DNA of 64,000 bases, taken from NCBI GenBank assembly GCA_017607445.1, contig JAEVHH010000006.1, positions 930,001 through 994,000 on the forward strand, read 5' to 3'. The stretch is from Histoplasma ohiense (Eukaryota; Ascomycota; Eurotiomycetes; Onygenales; Ajellomycetaceae). The position numbers were made by a program, and so were the translations under genes. Every line of letters begins with the position of its first letter. Positions within the stretch are counted from its first letter, which is position 1. Shown here one piece after another: positions 43,586 through 56,367 of the stretch. The notes under the pieces were generated by a model. That model ran no database searches and had not been told where the DNA came from. It saw nothing but the letters and a program-made list of their open reading frames with translations.

Positions 43586-46173
43586 TTACAACTTGGCCTT
43601 GGCGCTGCGTCTCAGTGGTTTCTTCTCTGCGGGGACCCGTTTGTATAGCTCGTCGAGCAGCGCGCGGTATGTGGTCACGGTCTGGGGGCGTTTGAGTTTC
43701 AGGCTTGCGTTTGGATGGGGTTGTTAGCTAAGGGTGTGATAATGGGGAAAGGGATAAAAAATATATATAAGAAAACCACTCACGTTGGCGTCAACAGCCC
43801 ATTCTCGATGGAAAACGGCTCAACCACCATCGCGACGGCCTTCACCTTCTCAAAGCCAGCGAGGCGGTGCTCCTTGCCCGCACGGTCGAGATCCGCCTGC
43901 ACGGCGCGCACAATCCTCTCATCCGCCGCCGCCGCACGGATCGCCTCCATGTCATCTGGTGCAATGGTCTTCTCCAGCACGCGGCTTGCAAATGTCGCAA
44001 ATGTGTCTGGCTGCACGCCCATAATGGCCACCAGTGCCATCTGCGCACTGTCCCCGTGCACGAACGCCTGCGAGATGTACGAGCATGCCGTCTGGTAGAT
44101 GCCCTCCAGGCGCTCGGGCGAGACGTACTCACCCTGCGCGAGCTTGAGCAGGTTCTTGCGCCGGTCGATGATGGTGAAGTGGCCCAGATGGTCGACCTGG
44201 CAGACATCGCCGGTGCGGAACCAGCCGTCCTCTGTTAGGGCGTTGGCAGTCTCCTCGGGGTTCTTGTAGTATTCTTTGAGGATGGAGTTGCTGCGGAGCA
44301 GCAGCTCGCCGCGCGGGTACGGTTTGTCATCGACGAAGTACTCCATGTCCGGCAGGGAGACGAGGCAGGCTTCAAAGCCGGCTTGCAGCGGGCCACAGTG
44401 GCCTGCGGTGAGGTCAGACCTGAGCTGGCAGAGGCCTGTTGCGTAGCTTTCGGTGAGACCGTAGCCCTGCATGATGGTGCAGGCGAAGGCGACGCGGAGG
44501 AATTGGTGGAGGGATTGGTCGAGCGGTGCGGAGCCGGAGACCATGTTGCGGAGGCGGTCGAAGCCAAGAGCAGAGCGGACCTTTTTCGACCAGATGCGGT
44601 CGTAGAGCATGTGTGTGTTCGTGGGAGATTCGGGGCGTTGGATATTGGCGATTTTGGCGTTGACGACATGCCGGGATAGAGTGCCCTTGAAGCCGGGGGC
44701 TTCGACGGAGGAGGCGCGGATAGCGCCTCCGAAGCGGTTGTAGAGGCGCGGGACGGAGGCGATCAAGGTGGGTCTAAGGACTTTGAAGTCGTCAACGAGC
44801 TCGAGAATGTCGCCGTGGAAGTAGCCGATGCTACCACCGGCCCACAGAGACATGTGTTCCATAAGACGCTCGAAGATATGGGCGAGGGGCAGATAGGAGG
44901 CGAGGATATCGGTGGGATAGTGCATGCAGGAGCCCATGCCGGACGAGGTAGCGGAGACGGCGTTTCGATGCGTGAGGACGACTCCCTTGGGATTGCCCGT
45001 GGTGCCGGAGGTGTAGTTGATGGTAATGATGTCGTCGGGGGAAGGAGGGTTGTAAGGGCGGTTCAACGAAGCGCCCAGTTCTTCCACCTCAGACAGGGTG
45101 TAAATCTCCAGGCCAGCTGCGGCGGCCAGCGGCGCAAGGATGTCCCGCTTGGAGTGGCCTAGCTGTTCGCCGGCATCCAGTGGATCCATGCAGACGATGA
45201 GCTTCAGCAAGGGCAAATCGCGTTTCAGCTCGATCAAAGTGGAAACATGGGGCAGTGACGTGACGACACAGCGGAGTTCCGCATTGTCAATGATATATTT
45301 CGTGCCCTCAATCCCGAGGGTCTCGTACATCGAGACGGTATACAGTGACTGAGACATGCAAGCTAGATCTGAAAGGTTACAAGAAAGGGCATGTTAGCAA
45401 CTGTTAATTGGATTCATTCACGGGAACGAAAACACACAGTTGTGCAACTCTCTGATTTCACTCACCTGTGATTTGCCATTCCGGCCGGTTCTGGCACCAG
45501 AGACCAACACCATATTGCGCACCCTGCACGCCAATGCGGGAATGAAGCTCGACCAAGCCGACGCCGAGGGCCGCACGACGTTTCTGGACGGTCTGATAGT
45601 CTATCCACTGGTAGGGACCCCAGGTCTTGGTAACGGGATCCCAGGCACGAGCTCCCAGGCATCGGTTCTTCGGGTTTCGACTGACTGTTGGGTAATAGTA
45701 GAGTAATAATATAATAATCAGCAGAGGCGGTGATAATTGAAACAGAGGGGACAAAGAGGGAAAAAAGAGATAAGAGCAAAAAAAAAAAAAAATTTAAAAA
45801 AATGCCGTTTCCGAATTGATGAATTGAACTGAATTTGGTCCGAACTGCTTACCACTTGACTCGAAAATATCATGGGCGGTGAGAACCTGGAGAGATATTA
45901 AATATCCGACGGAAGGATCAATTGAGTTAGCTAGCCTGCAACCAGGGAGTCAAGTCGCGCATTCTTCACTCGACAGGGTTAAAAGTCTCGGACACGAACC
46001 TGAGGATCCAGCGTCTTCAGCAGCTCCCCACTGCCAGACTGCCAATGACGGTATATCCTCGAGCGACCTGGCCTTTCGGTGCCGGGGAGGGCGATGCATT
46101 CGGGGGTACCCTTTGGGGGACGCTGGGCGTAGGCCTCGCCGACGGCCTCGTACTCCCGCTTAGGCGAAAACAT
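43586..46173 (-). CDS. Long-chain acyl-CoA synthetase with peroxisomal targeting signal
   Basis: Exons 46000–46173, 45853–45886, 45466–45684, 43784–45368 and 43586–43703 join in phase to 709 residues, normal for the FAA family. The AMP-binding motif is INYTSGTTGNPKGVV. Further marks are the L motif region (YGLTES), GWFRTGDVCQVDHLGHFTIIDRR (fatty-acyl-CoA signature, given as a landmark near residue 560) and the hinge KNLLKLAQGEYVSPE. The last three residues are AKL, a PTS1 signal of SKL type, so the enzyme should enter peroxisomes. It activates long-chain fatty acids with ATP and CoA for beta-oxidation, using ATP supplied by the PMP47-like carrier at 15009–16219. Confidence 0.95.
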
Positions 46174-48412
46174 GGTAGGCTTTTTATGGCAACAAATCCT
46201 CTTTCCCCAGCGTAATTCAACGGTAGTGAGTTGGGGGGAGGGAGGGGGGGGCGCGCGAGAGAGGTGAGATCAGGTCAGGTCCAGGGGAAAAGGAGGGATT
46301 TTGTTTCGCAAGGATGAGGGCTCGCAGGAGGACGACTCGAGGGGTTCGCAGGGATGAAGCAGCGACACGCGACACACGATGAGGGAGGAGGAAGAAGAAG
46401 AAGAGGAGAAGCAGAAGCAAAAGAAAAGGAAAAGAAGAAGAAAAGAAGAAAACGATGCAAACAAAGCACATGTCACTGGGTTGGGACAGGGTTGCAGCTG
46501 CCAGATTTCGCCGGCGGGCGTACGGGTATTACGGCGGCCGTAATTTACAGGCACACGCACAATCGGGTCTGGGGCATGTGCTCTGGCTGTATGTATGTAT
46601 GTATGTAAGTACTGTATGTATGTATGTAAGTACTCCGTATGTGTGCATTATCGCTGCTCCTCCAGTCGCCGGCGAACCACGGCAAGTACCGTATCATACC
46701 GTACGGCATAGATTACACGGCCCTCCCACTGGCTGCCGAATCTTGGAACCAGCTCCACCCAAACCCCAACCCCAACCCCAGACAGAGCCGCCAAACGCAG
46801 GCCTCGGCACAAGCCCTTGTCCCCCTGCTGTGTCCCCCGGTATTGATTGGTTACCTGTACGATACCCCGGTAACGGCAGGTAACAGGCCTCCTTGCCCCT
46901 TGCCTCGGTCCAGCGCCAAGACGATGATTTATATAGCAGAACCTCGGTAACTCAGCACCCGTGTGTTGAGGGAGAGTCTATAGATTATATATATATATAT
47001 ATATATACATATAATATATATATTATATATTGCTTCTCAATCGCCGCTTGACATTCACTGTCCGATCTTTGGCAATTGTTGTGCATGCGGCAAGAAATGC
47101 GGCAAGATATTCTGTAGACATGATATTGGGGCTTGAGGGGGCGTCTAATAGCGGCGATCCTATCTGATAGAGATCGGTTTGAATGACGCTGTCGACCATA
47201 CCCGACTTCATGAAGGGCGAGGATTTGCCGTAAAGAAACCCATACCCAACAACCATCAAAGAGTGAAGAAAGGAACAGGATATGATATATACAACAGGTG
47301 AATGAATGAATACATTGGGTGGATAGATATTCGGTTTATTTATCAATTTCTTTACTTGTTTATGTTTATGCCTGCTCCCACGTTTTGACGCCTCATTCCA
47401 TGTCCGATCCAGACATGGCCCAGCCTTGCCCCATCTCACTCCATGTGAGGGTGGGGTATCCTTGCATATGCTGTGACGGGGGCAAAGAGCTGTCTGTTGG
47501 TTGTAGCCTGATCGGGGGCCTCCCTTGCGTGTCCGCGTTGGCTGCGTCTCATCCTTTACCTATTCCCATCTCATCCACGAAGGCCCTGCGTTCCCCGTCA
47601 ACTCGGGATTTTTCTTTTCTTTTTCTTTTTTTTTTTTTTTTAAAAAAACTGAGCCGGGCACCGCTGCCCTGCGGCGGGATCGACGGAGCACCTCGTTTAT
47701 GAGCCGGTTGTCCAGAATCTCCAGAATCAGAACTGGTAGGGAATGGTATTTTAACCTTGTCGACGGACCGGGTTTAGTAACCTTTGGGGCAAAAGGTGCA
47801 CAAAAAGCTTGCAGGAAGAGCTGATTATCGGCGCTGACTTGTTTATCTGCGGATCTGAGGCGGATTTCTTATATTTACTCTGCGGCTGGTGCTGGTGCTG
47901 GTGCTGGTGCTGGTGTTGCTTCTCGTAATAAGAGACGGCGCGCTGCTCTGCTTCGGAATATTTCTCATGGCTTCAACAGGCTACTTCGAGTTCGCCAGGT
48001 CCTGACAGTGGTCAGTGCTAGTACGGAGAGGAGGAGAAGCAGCTCTTCAGCGACGCCAGCGAGGCAATGCACCAACGAGTTTAGCCGCCATCTGCCCAGC
48101 ACTCGCGGGAAAAGGGACCGGGTTCGGGTTCCTCAACGTGCCTCCGGCGTCAAATGCCTGATCCTGTGCCGGAAAACCCCCCGGCGAGGGGGATCCCGAA
48201 GACCATGACCATGAGCATCTTGATCCCCTGGGCAACAGTGTGGGTTAACGCTGGCTGTGGCTGTTGGCTGTGGGGGGGTGCGGGAGACGGTGAGGAGAAA
48301 ATCTTGAGCTCCATTGCTGGAGCAGATTCTCGGTACATGACTGACTGTATTGGAAATTTTTCTTCTTCTTTTCCACTCACGGTCATGTCCACTTTCTCTC
48401 TTGTTTGCGTTG

Positions 48413-48443
<31 letters not shown>

Positions 48444-48966
48444 TTTTTTTTGCCTGTATAGTTAGTTACGTGATTGATAACCCTTCAATGAAACGAGTCA
48501 ATATATGTCCCTACACTTTGATGCGCTTGGGGTTATTGTGGCAAGCGCGTTGAGATAGCAAAACACTTCCGAAGCAGACAGATGAACATGAACATCGGGC
48601 TAGTTCGCAGCACATACACTACGCAGCCGCTGTAGAATGTAACAGTACCATAAGTGTCTGCTCACCTTTTCGCCATGGAAAATACGGCCCCGAGAAGGAC
48701 CAATTGCTCTGGCCACTATGGCGACTTTTGACTTTTGCATATGTATCATACATAACGATCATGCTTGCATCTGGAGGTCCATGTGAATGCTGTCAGGGGC
48801 ATATTTTTACATGGATTTTACATTACTGTCATCCACATATCGCATATTCGTATCCTCTGGGAAGGGGAAGGGGAGTGAGTGAGCGGTGGGTATCATGGAA
48901 TGAAATAGCTATCTGCTCCGACCCTCGGGCAGTGGCGGGTATATATCTTTATATAGAAAAAGATAG

Positions 48967-48997
<31 letters not shown>

Positions 48998-49672
48998 GAG
49001 GGAGGGGAGCTGTGACGATGCGCAACGCACAACGCACAACGCACAACACATATAGCGTATGGATGTTAGGATGAGGGCAAAGGAAAAAAAAAAAAAAAAG
49101 ATATTGAAGATGGATGGGATGGTATCGGATATCTTTGCTTGTTTCCCTTTTTTTCTCCTTCGTTAGCTGCTTACAGGGTTTTTCTTCTTTTCTTCTTTTG
49201 TCTCTTCCGATACACCGAACGGATATAAAACGTCGGCAAAACGATAAACTGGAGGAGGAGGAAAAAAAAAAAAAAAGGCAAGAGAGAGAGAAAAACAAAA
49301 CCTTGTGGCTATATTTACTTAAACATGTCTTTTTGTAATGTAATGGTAACAAAATTATATGCCAAAGAAGATGAAAAAAAAAAAAATTTGAAAAAAATGA
49401 GAGAAAGAGAGGGAAAGGAAAGGGGAAAAAAGGACAGGAAATAAAGGAAAGAAAACCTCAACGGGACCCTATCACTTTCATTTCAATTTCTTTTTATTCG
49501 ACTTTTTTTGTTAAATTATTACCAAAGCGTTCTCCACCACCTGACACCTGATATATTCCGCTCATGAGGCCAAGGGAGGGATGGAGGGAGGGGAAACAAG
49601 GAAAAATAATATAACACGGGAGTTGCGCGGGGACGACAAGGAAGAAGAGGGGGAGGATGAAAGGGGAATCTA
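46174..49672. other. 3.5-kb gene-free, repeat-rich spacer
   Basis: No gene is supported. It holds TATG repeats (about 46589–46632, two similar blocks ending AAGTAC), a CCCCAA run (about 46761–46778), a TA run (about 46986–47006), a GCTGGT hexamer run (47888–47916), a TG run then a T homopolymer (about 48412–48450) and A runs (48968–48993, 49084–49099). Short frames are shadows of these runs. Confidence 0.5.
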
Positions 49673-50664
49673 TTATTCCTTCTTAGCGGGGGCGCTCTGG
49701 ATGTGACCCTTGCCCGAGTAGCCTTCACTGCTGATACCGGTGATGGGGTCCATTTTCTCTCTCTGTGTGTGCGTTAGCAAATATATATATATAAACATAT
49801 AATGTGTACAAGAAAACAGGACGGGAAAAGAACAGGGCAAGGGTAAGGTAACGGAGAGGGGGTCGTTGATGAACGAAGTGATGGGAATCATATATGTGAA
49901 ACGCACCTTGGCATATTCGTTCGTAGCCTCTTGCCATTCCTTGGTCATGGTCTTGGGCGGTGACTTGGCAAACGAGCGCACGGTGAAGAAGATTACGCTG
50001 GAGATGGCGAGGTATTTCAGGACTTGCATCAAGACGCGGAGGCCTTCGCCCTTGGGGGTTTCGGCGCGCGGGCCGTGGGGGCCAAAGGCGATGTAGTAGG
50101 CTGGGGCAGGATTTCGTCAGTATTTCTAGATATACATATATATACAAGTTTACAAATTGTCCCGGGGGGGGGGATTGATACGGCTTCAATTGCAACACGG
50201 ACGGTTTGTCCATACAAAATCTCGGAAAAATCGGCATACAGAAAGAAAATCAAAGAACGAAAAAAAAAAAAAAAAATTAAACTAAATCTCCAAAACGAAG
50301 AGAACAAGCAACACATACCAGCTTTCTTCTCTTGCAGGGTCATCTCACGCCAATCGACCTTCATGCGGTCCCTTAACTGCATCCACAGCTCCGCCTGCTC
50401 CTGGGGCGGCATGGCCTCCCAGCGCTTTTCAATCCCAGCCAGCGTTGGGTTGGCAATGGCATGCCCGGCGGCGGCGGCGGTAGCCATTGAGCGGGTCTGT
50501 TGGCTCTTGTTGGCGATCGTGCAATTGCTGCTACGGCGGTAGGCATAGAGGCATGCTCCGATTGTCTGGGGGGAGGAGGAGGGAGGGGATTGGCGGTATG
50601 CGCGGGCGGTCGTTGATCGGGTTGCAGAAGGCAGGCTTCTGGGCAACGCTGTGCGGAAGGACAT
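49673..50664 (-). CDS. COX5: Cytochrome c oxidase subunit 5 (COX IV family), mitochondrial
   Basis: Exons 50319–50664, 49907–50100 and 49673–49762 give a 209-residue precursor. The N terminus MSFRTALPRSLPSATRSTTA is a basic mitochondrial presequence. The mature part carries GIEKRWEAMPPQEQAELWMQL and DWREMTLQEKKAAYYIAFGPHGPR, the matrix signature of COX IV/Cox5. One transmembrane helix follows (LKYLAISSVIFFTVRSFA), then the intermembrane segment PKTMTKEWQEATNEYAK. The C terminus is Lys-rich. This nuclear-coded subunit stabilises complex IV and contributes to ATP-dependent regulation. Only one COX5 gene is seen here. Confidence 0.95.
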
Positions 50665-51623
50665 AGTTGGAGCGAGGGAGGAAGAGGAGGAGGAGGAGGA
50701 TGAGGGAGTTTATGGCAAGGGCACAGAGGGGAGAATTGGCGTGGGAGGAGGGCCAATGCTGGCAAACAGACGGACAGATAAACGACGGGGCGGAATGGGA
50801 GCCAGCGAGAGCATTGTTTGGAGGAAGTTGGAGATGGAAGACGTTGTGTCCTTGGGGCGGGTTAGGTAAGCAGCGGCTGGCGAGGGATGAGTCAGCAGAA
50901 ACTGAAATCATACGACGCGGATGCATACGAGCAATAAAAAGGAGCCAGCTCTGTGTACGCCGGATAGTTGCAATTATTTACGCTTGGACAAGACAATTGG
51001 ATAGAGATTGCGAGCGTAGAGGCCAAAGAGACAAGCCAATGCGACAGATAACAGGGAGGAAAGAGAGCAACTACCACATAAGCCATGAAAAATGCCACGG
51101 ATCCATCCAGGACAAGCCGAAGCGAAATCTGCCCCCAGGAACCTCCATACAGGACAGCACAACACCTAGGCAGACCCTGCATGCAGGCGAATTCAACAGA
51201 GAGAGATGAAACCAAACAGAAATCAAGGCAAGAAACGAAGACAATACAATGATTTTATGTTGGATGCGCTTGCGCTGCTGGGTGTGGCCAGGCATCGATT
51301 TGGCGGCCCTCCTCCTTTGCTTCTCCTTTGCTTCTCCCCGCTTCTACTACATACACACATTCACATGTCCTGCTTACATCGCGGTATAACTTCCTCGTTC
51401 TATTTAACTCTTGTCTCTCCCTTTTTTTGTTATTTTTTCATTCTTTCTTGCTTTTTTGCCTCCCGCATCATCCCGCCACTGTCCACTTTTGCCCCATATT
51501 TCATCCCACTATCAAAAACAAGGGGGTAAAAAGGGAAGAAGATAAAACAAGCAAGTACAAAAAGCGAAGAATTAAGAAGAAAGAAAACAAAACCATTCAA
51601 CATCAAAATCAAAATCAAAATCT
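50665..51623. other. COX5 upstream and cofilin 3′ region
   Basis: Both flanking genes are on the minus strand. No further gene is seen. A GAG run occurs at about 50682–50701. Confidence 0.4.
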
Positions 51624-52259
51624 CTATTTCTTCACGCTAGCTTCCTTCAGGGTCTTCCACTCGAGCTCATCTGTGTCGTCGGCGTGGATGCTGACATGAG
51701 GGTTCAAGGCATTCTTGAGCGTTTCTCGGGTCGTGGCGTAGATCATGGATGACTGGTTTGCGGCTCAGTTAGCACTTTCTGGAAAAATTGGCAAGGAGAA
51801 AGGAAGGAGTTTTGGTGGAGAGCCGGGTTACTCACGAAGGTTGGCGTTTCGCTGGGGACCCAAGAGATGAAGATGATTTTTTTTCTATTATGCGGTTGGA
51901 CAGACATATCAGATATATTTTATACATATAAATGTGTGTGTGTGTAATCGGATTGCTTTGGGGGAAAGGACATAAACTAACCGGATACCATCGCTCCCAA
52001 GGTCGAACTCGCCATCGTACAGCGCATACCGGGGCGCGGGCTTCCCATTGCTATCCTTGGCCTGGACCAGCTTGGTGCGGAAAGTTTCGTAGTCGGTATC
52101 CTTCGATGACTCCTCAACGACGATCTCCTTCTTGTCATCCGAGATCTTGAAGATGATATATTTCAAGTCTTTGAATCGCAGGTTGTTGGTTGCTTCCATG
52201 CATTCTGCACTTACTCGCACTCTGCATTTTGGTTGAGAATTTTGGCTTTCTGTTAGCAT
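51624..52259 (-). CDS. COF1: Cofilin (ADF/cofilin actin-depolymerising factor)
   Basis: Exons 51982–52259 (5′ limit uncertain), 51836–51884 and 51624–51752 keep phase. The ADF fold reads VSAECMEATNNLRF, LKYIIFKISDDKKEIVVEE, PRYALYDGEFDL, KKIIFISWVPSETP and SSMIYATTRETLKNAL, the last holding the actin-binding helix. Using the in-frame ATG at 52259 gives 151 residues, close to the family size. However, TATGCTAAC at that ATG looks like an intron branch point, with acceptors about 35–55 nt further on. A separate first exon upstream is therefore likely, perhaps near ATGTCG|GTAAGT at about 52599, but the phases do not join simply. Cofilin severs and recycles actin filaments in hyphal growth. Confidence 0.85.
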
Positions 52260-54326
52260 ATGCGATTTTGTATTTTTGGCAAAATTTGTTCAATACGAGG
52301 CGGTGTAGAGTCCAGTTTATGTTTGCATCTTGTCATTCCTGCTAATGGCGACACTCTTGAAGGTACCCCTGGACGTAGGCCGGGAGAACGATAGGAGAAA
52401 CATGGAAAGAAGAGGAGGCTTGTGAGCTACGACAAGAAGACGAAACATGGTTAACATACCCGGAGACCTAGCGCCAGCCAAGATACACGCATCCGATCAG
52501 CAACTGACTCCAGATCATCCACAAAATGCCGTACATAAGGGCCGAACTGGGATATCGTCATCACTCGCTTCTCTCTCCTCCTTCTCCACTTACCGACATG
52601 ATTGCACACTGAACGTAGAGGACCGGACAAGAGGTGACGGGTTTACTATAGTTCTTTGTTCGTATTTCAAGGAAAAACGGGGGAGGCGGTGGGGAGCAGT
52701 GTGTTTCGTTCCGGGAGCGTGAACACTAGAGAAATGGATAGATCCGCAGGACGGAGGGGAACCCCTTAGCAAAATTGTTGCTGCTGTCACGGAAGCCCGT
52801 GTGCTGTTTGGGTAAATAACGCCATCAGAAGACAACGGCCAGGGGCACAGCAGGGCTCTGAGTAGGGAAATGAGGGGAGGATTTTGCAAGCTGTTGTCGT
52901 TTGGAAGATGTTACAGCGGAGCGCAGCACGTACCTGTGTAGAAAGGGCAAGATGGTGTGGGGAAGTGGGAGTAGAAGATGTGAGAGACGGACGTTGTTGG
53001 GAGTGGAAGGGAGAAACAGAAGCGCACCGAGCAAAGATTGTTGTTTGTTGGAGGATGGAGGGAGGAATGCGTGACGAGGGGCTGAGAAGGGGCGCCGTTG
53101 GTGGGGTTGCGCCGGCGGCGGGCTGTTGTTGCCACAGACAGGCAGCTTACCACCACAACCCACCAGCGACCCAGCCGCATACAGTGAGTAGGCAGCCATC
53201 AGGAACGTTGGAAACCCGGCGGCCTGGAATGGAAGACGCATGCATAGGGCAGACAGACAAATATGGAGATTACATCCTTCTTCGCGCGCACAGTGAGGAA
53301 GCACTGGTTTTGTTCTCCCTAGTCAAATAGCCAGTTTGTTATTTTTATATATTCCAACAACCAGGTACTTCCCCAGAGTTGTGTGGCCGTGGAAACCACT
53401 CGCTTGATCTGTCGTCATAAACAAGGGCAAGATTCACGTGAAAATGACTAAGCCACACATCGAATTACAGCTGATAAGGGGATAGAAAATTCACCGAAGC
53501 AAGCAGGATAGTGATATTTCCGCGATCAGAGGAAAACTAATACGGAAAAGAGAGAAGGAAACAGAAAGATTCTCAAAAAAAGTAAAAGTCAATCCAGAAG
53601 TCACATTTTTAGCTAATATTTGTCTATCCGAGATCCCAAGGGTACTAAACAGAAAGAAGCGACTGTGGGAGCAGGAGGAGTGGAGAGGTTTCTCTATGGA
53701 GGTATCGCTCTGTCTGTCTCTCTGTCTTTGATGTTTGATGGATGGAGAGAGGAGAGGAAGAGAGGTGGGGGGCGAAGGGTTCGGGGATTTTGGTTCTTGC
53801 GTGCCCATGCTGAGTAGATGAAGACTTGATGAAAGGAGACAGGATAGACGAGACAGAGGGGAGAAATTGGGGAAACGACCAAATGGACAGGACAAAAAAA
53901 AAAAGGGCGCAAACAAGATACTAATAAAAGCTGGAATAAACAAAATAAAAGTAGTATAAGCCAGGTACACATAAAATTACATGAGAAGGAGAGAAAAACG
54001 ACAATGAAAAATAGGAAAGCAAACAAACTGAAAACACCACATCAAGACGCATAAACGCAAGGAGATACATCGATAGGCGAGATCAAGATTTTCACCACGC
54101 GGCTCCCCTCCCGCTCCAGCCCCGACCAACACACACACATACACACACACAAGCCATACATAAAACATAATCATACAATGAATCGCTAAAAAAGCATAGC
54201 CACCGAAGAGCTGACTGCTGTGGTTATTTTTCTTCCTTTTTTGTACACTGGTCAAGTCAACATGTCATCGATGGATGATCTCAAGGCAGTAGCCTGGGAT
54301 GAGCGCACTAAAAAACAGTTTCTGTT
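52260..54326. other. Cofilin upstream region and spacer
   Basis: The first cofilin exon probably lies in 52260–52650. The remainder holds no credible gene; frames at 52825–53330 on both strands lack domains. A CA/ACAC run lies at about 54128–54151 and the HSP60 3′ UTR at the right end. Confidence 0.4.
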
Positions 54327-56288
54327 TTAGAACATGCCACCGCCCATGCCACCCATGCCGCCCATACCACCAGGAGGTCCAGCAGGGCCCTTCTCCTCTG
54401 GCGCCTCGACAATAGCCACCTCAGTGGTACCAAGTAGCGACGCGACGCCGCTCGCATCCACAAGCGCGGTACGAACAACTTTGAGCGGATCAACAATACC
54501 AGAAGCAATCATATCGACATACTCGCCCTTGGCGCTATCGAAACCCCTATTGAAGTCGCTGGCATGCTCATCGGTCAGCTTGCCGACAATGACACTCCCT
54601 TCCAACCCCGCATTCTCCACGATGGTGCGTGCGGGGCGAGTGATGGCGGACTTGACGATGCTGACACCAAGCTGCTGGTCGAAGTTGGTCGGCTTCACGG
54701 ACGCGAGGCCGTTAGCCGCTGCTTTCAGGAGAGCGGTGCCACCACCTGGAAGGATACCTTCCTCAACAGCGGCGCGAGTGGCATTGAGGGCGTCAACAAC
54801 ACGGTCCTTCTTTTCGCCTACTTCAACCTCAGAGGCACCGCCAACTTTGATAACAGCAACACCGCCGGAGAGTTTGGCGAGGCGTTCTTGGAGTTTCTCC
54901 TTCTCGTAGTCGGAGGTGGTGGGGTCAGCGATGACGCCCCGGATCTGTTCACAGCGCTGCGCGATGGAATCCTTGCTGCCATCGCCGTTGAGGATTATGG
55001 TGTCTTCCTTAGTGATGGTGATGGAGCCAGTGGAGCCGAGCATATCCGCAGTAGCCTTCTCAAGTTTCATATCGAGCTCGTCGGTGAAGACGGTAGCATT
55101 GGTGAGAATGCCGATGTCGCCGAGGATGCTCTTGCGGTTGTCGCCGAAGCCGGGAGCCTTGACGGCGGCGACCTGCAGTTGGCCGCGGAGCTTGTTGAGG
55201 ATGCAGACAGCAAGAGCCTCACCCTCAATGTCCTCAGCGATGATGACGAGGGGTCGTCGCAGAGTGGTGGAGGCTTCAAGGGCGGGGATGATGTCCTGGA
55301 CGGCGGAGATTTTCTTCTCAGAAAGAAGAATCAGGGGCTTCTCGAACTCAACTTTCTGTGCCTTAGTATCGGTGATGAAGTAAGGCGAGACGTATCCGCG
55401 GTCGAATCGCATGCCCTCAGTGACTTCCAGCTCATCCTCGATGGTCTTTCCGTCCTTGACAGTAATCACACCTTCTTTTCCGACTTTCTCCATGGCATTG
55501 GAGATCAGCTTGCCAACATGGGTATCGCCATTGGCAGAAATAGTAGCAACCTGGGCAATTTCCTCCGTTGTGGTGATATCCCTCTTGTTCGCCTGGAGGT
55601 ACTCAACAACAGCCTCAACGGCAGCCTGGATACCCCTCCGTAGGTCCATTGGGTTGCATCCTGCCGCGACATTCTTGACAGTTTCGGAGAAAATAGCCCG
55701 AGCAAGGACAGTTGCAGTGGTAGTTCCGTCGCCGGCAACCTCGTTGGTCTTCGACGCAACGTCCTGGAGCAGACGAGCACCCAAATTCTCGAACTTGTCT
55801 TGAAGGGTAACTGCCTTCGCAACAGTGACACCGTCTGTAATTTAGATTGTTAGTGTGATAGAGTAAAAAAGAAGAAGAACAGATACAGGTGGAACAGGAA
55901 ACAACCTACCCTTGGTGATCTTGGGGGAACCGTAGGAAGACTCAATCAAGACATTTCTTCCCTTGGGACCGAGTGTTGTGCAAACAGCCTTTGCAAGAGT
56001 GTCAATACCCTTGAGGAGTGCAGCACGACCTTCTACGCCGAATTTGAGCTCCTAGTACAGCCAGTCTATTAGGAATCGACTCGCACGGATACATGTAGGA
56101 GAGATCTAACAACAGCCACTGCAATTGGATGCGGCGAATTGCAATTAAACCAAGAAATAGCATACCTTATGGGCGAATCTCTGCTGCTGAAGGCTTAAAC
56201 CAGCGGAACGAAATCGAGACACAGGCGCGCGTGTGGGGGCAGAGGAAAGGACCGAAGCCCTGGAGGTAGACGAAAGAGCTCGCTGCAT
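54327..56288 (-). CDS. HSP60: Mitochondrial chaperonin HSP60
   Basis: Exons 56166–56288, 55910–56051 and 54327–55834 give 590 residues. The presequence MQRALSSTSRASVLSSAPTR is basic and Ser-rich, ending before FAHKELKFG. Group I chaperonin marks are TLGPKGRNVLIE, DGVTVAK, GDGTTTATVLAR (ATP site), the signature AAVEEGILPGGGTAL, and a C-terminal GGM repeat ending GGGMF. It refolds imported proteins in the matrix together with HSP10. The 5′ leader contains a long GA repeat (56334–56362), and 56498–56540 holds several loosely spaced TTC/GAA units that might be a weak heat-shock element. A 359-codon antisense frame inside is a shadow. Confidence 0.97.
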
Positions 56289-56331
56289 GATGAAGCTATT
56301 TTGAAAATATATTAAAGCTATATAGAATAGC

Positions 56332-56367
<36 letters not shown>

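Noticed and set aside
46761..46778. CCCCAA run as interstitial telomere
   Set aside because: Too short, and not the TTAGGG-type repeat of filamentous ascomycetes.
54564..55643. 359-codon plus-strand frame inside HSP60
   Set aside because: It is antisense to the conserved chaperonin frame and its composition mirrors HSP60 codons.
23419..56288. ATP2, COX5 and HSP60 as a mitochondrial gene cluster
   Set aside because: They are spread over 33 kb among unrelated genes; mitochondrial genes are common enough for this by chance.
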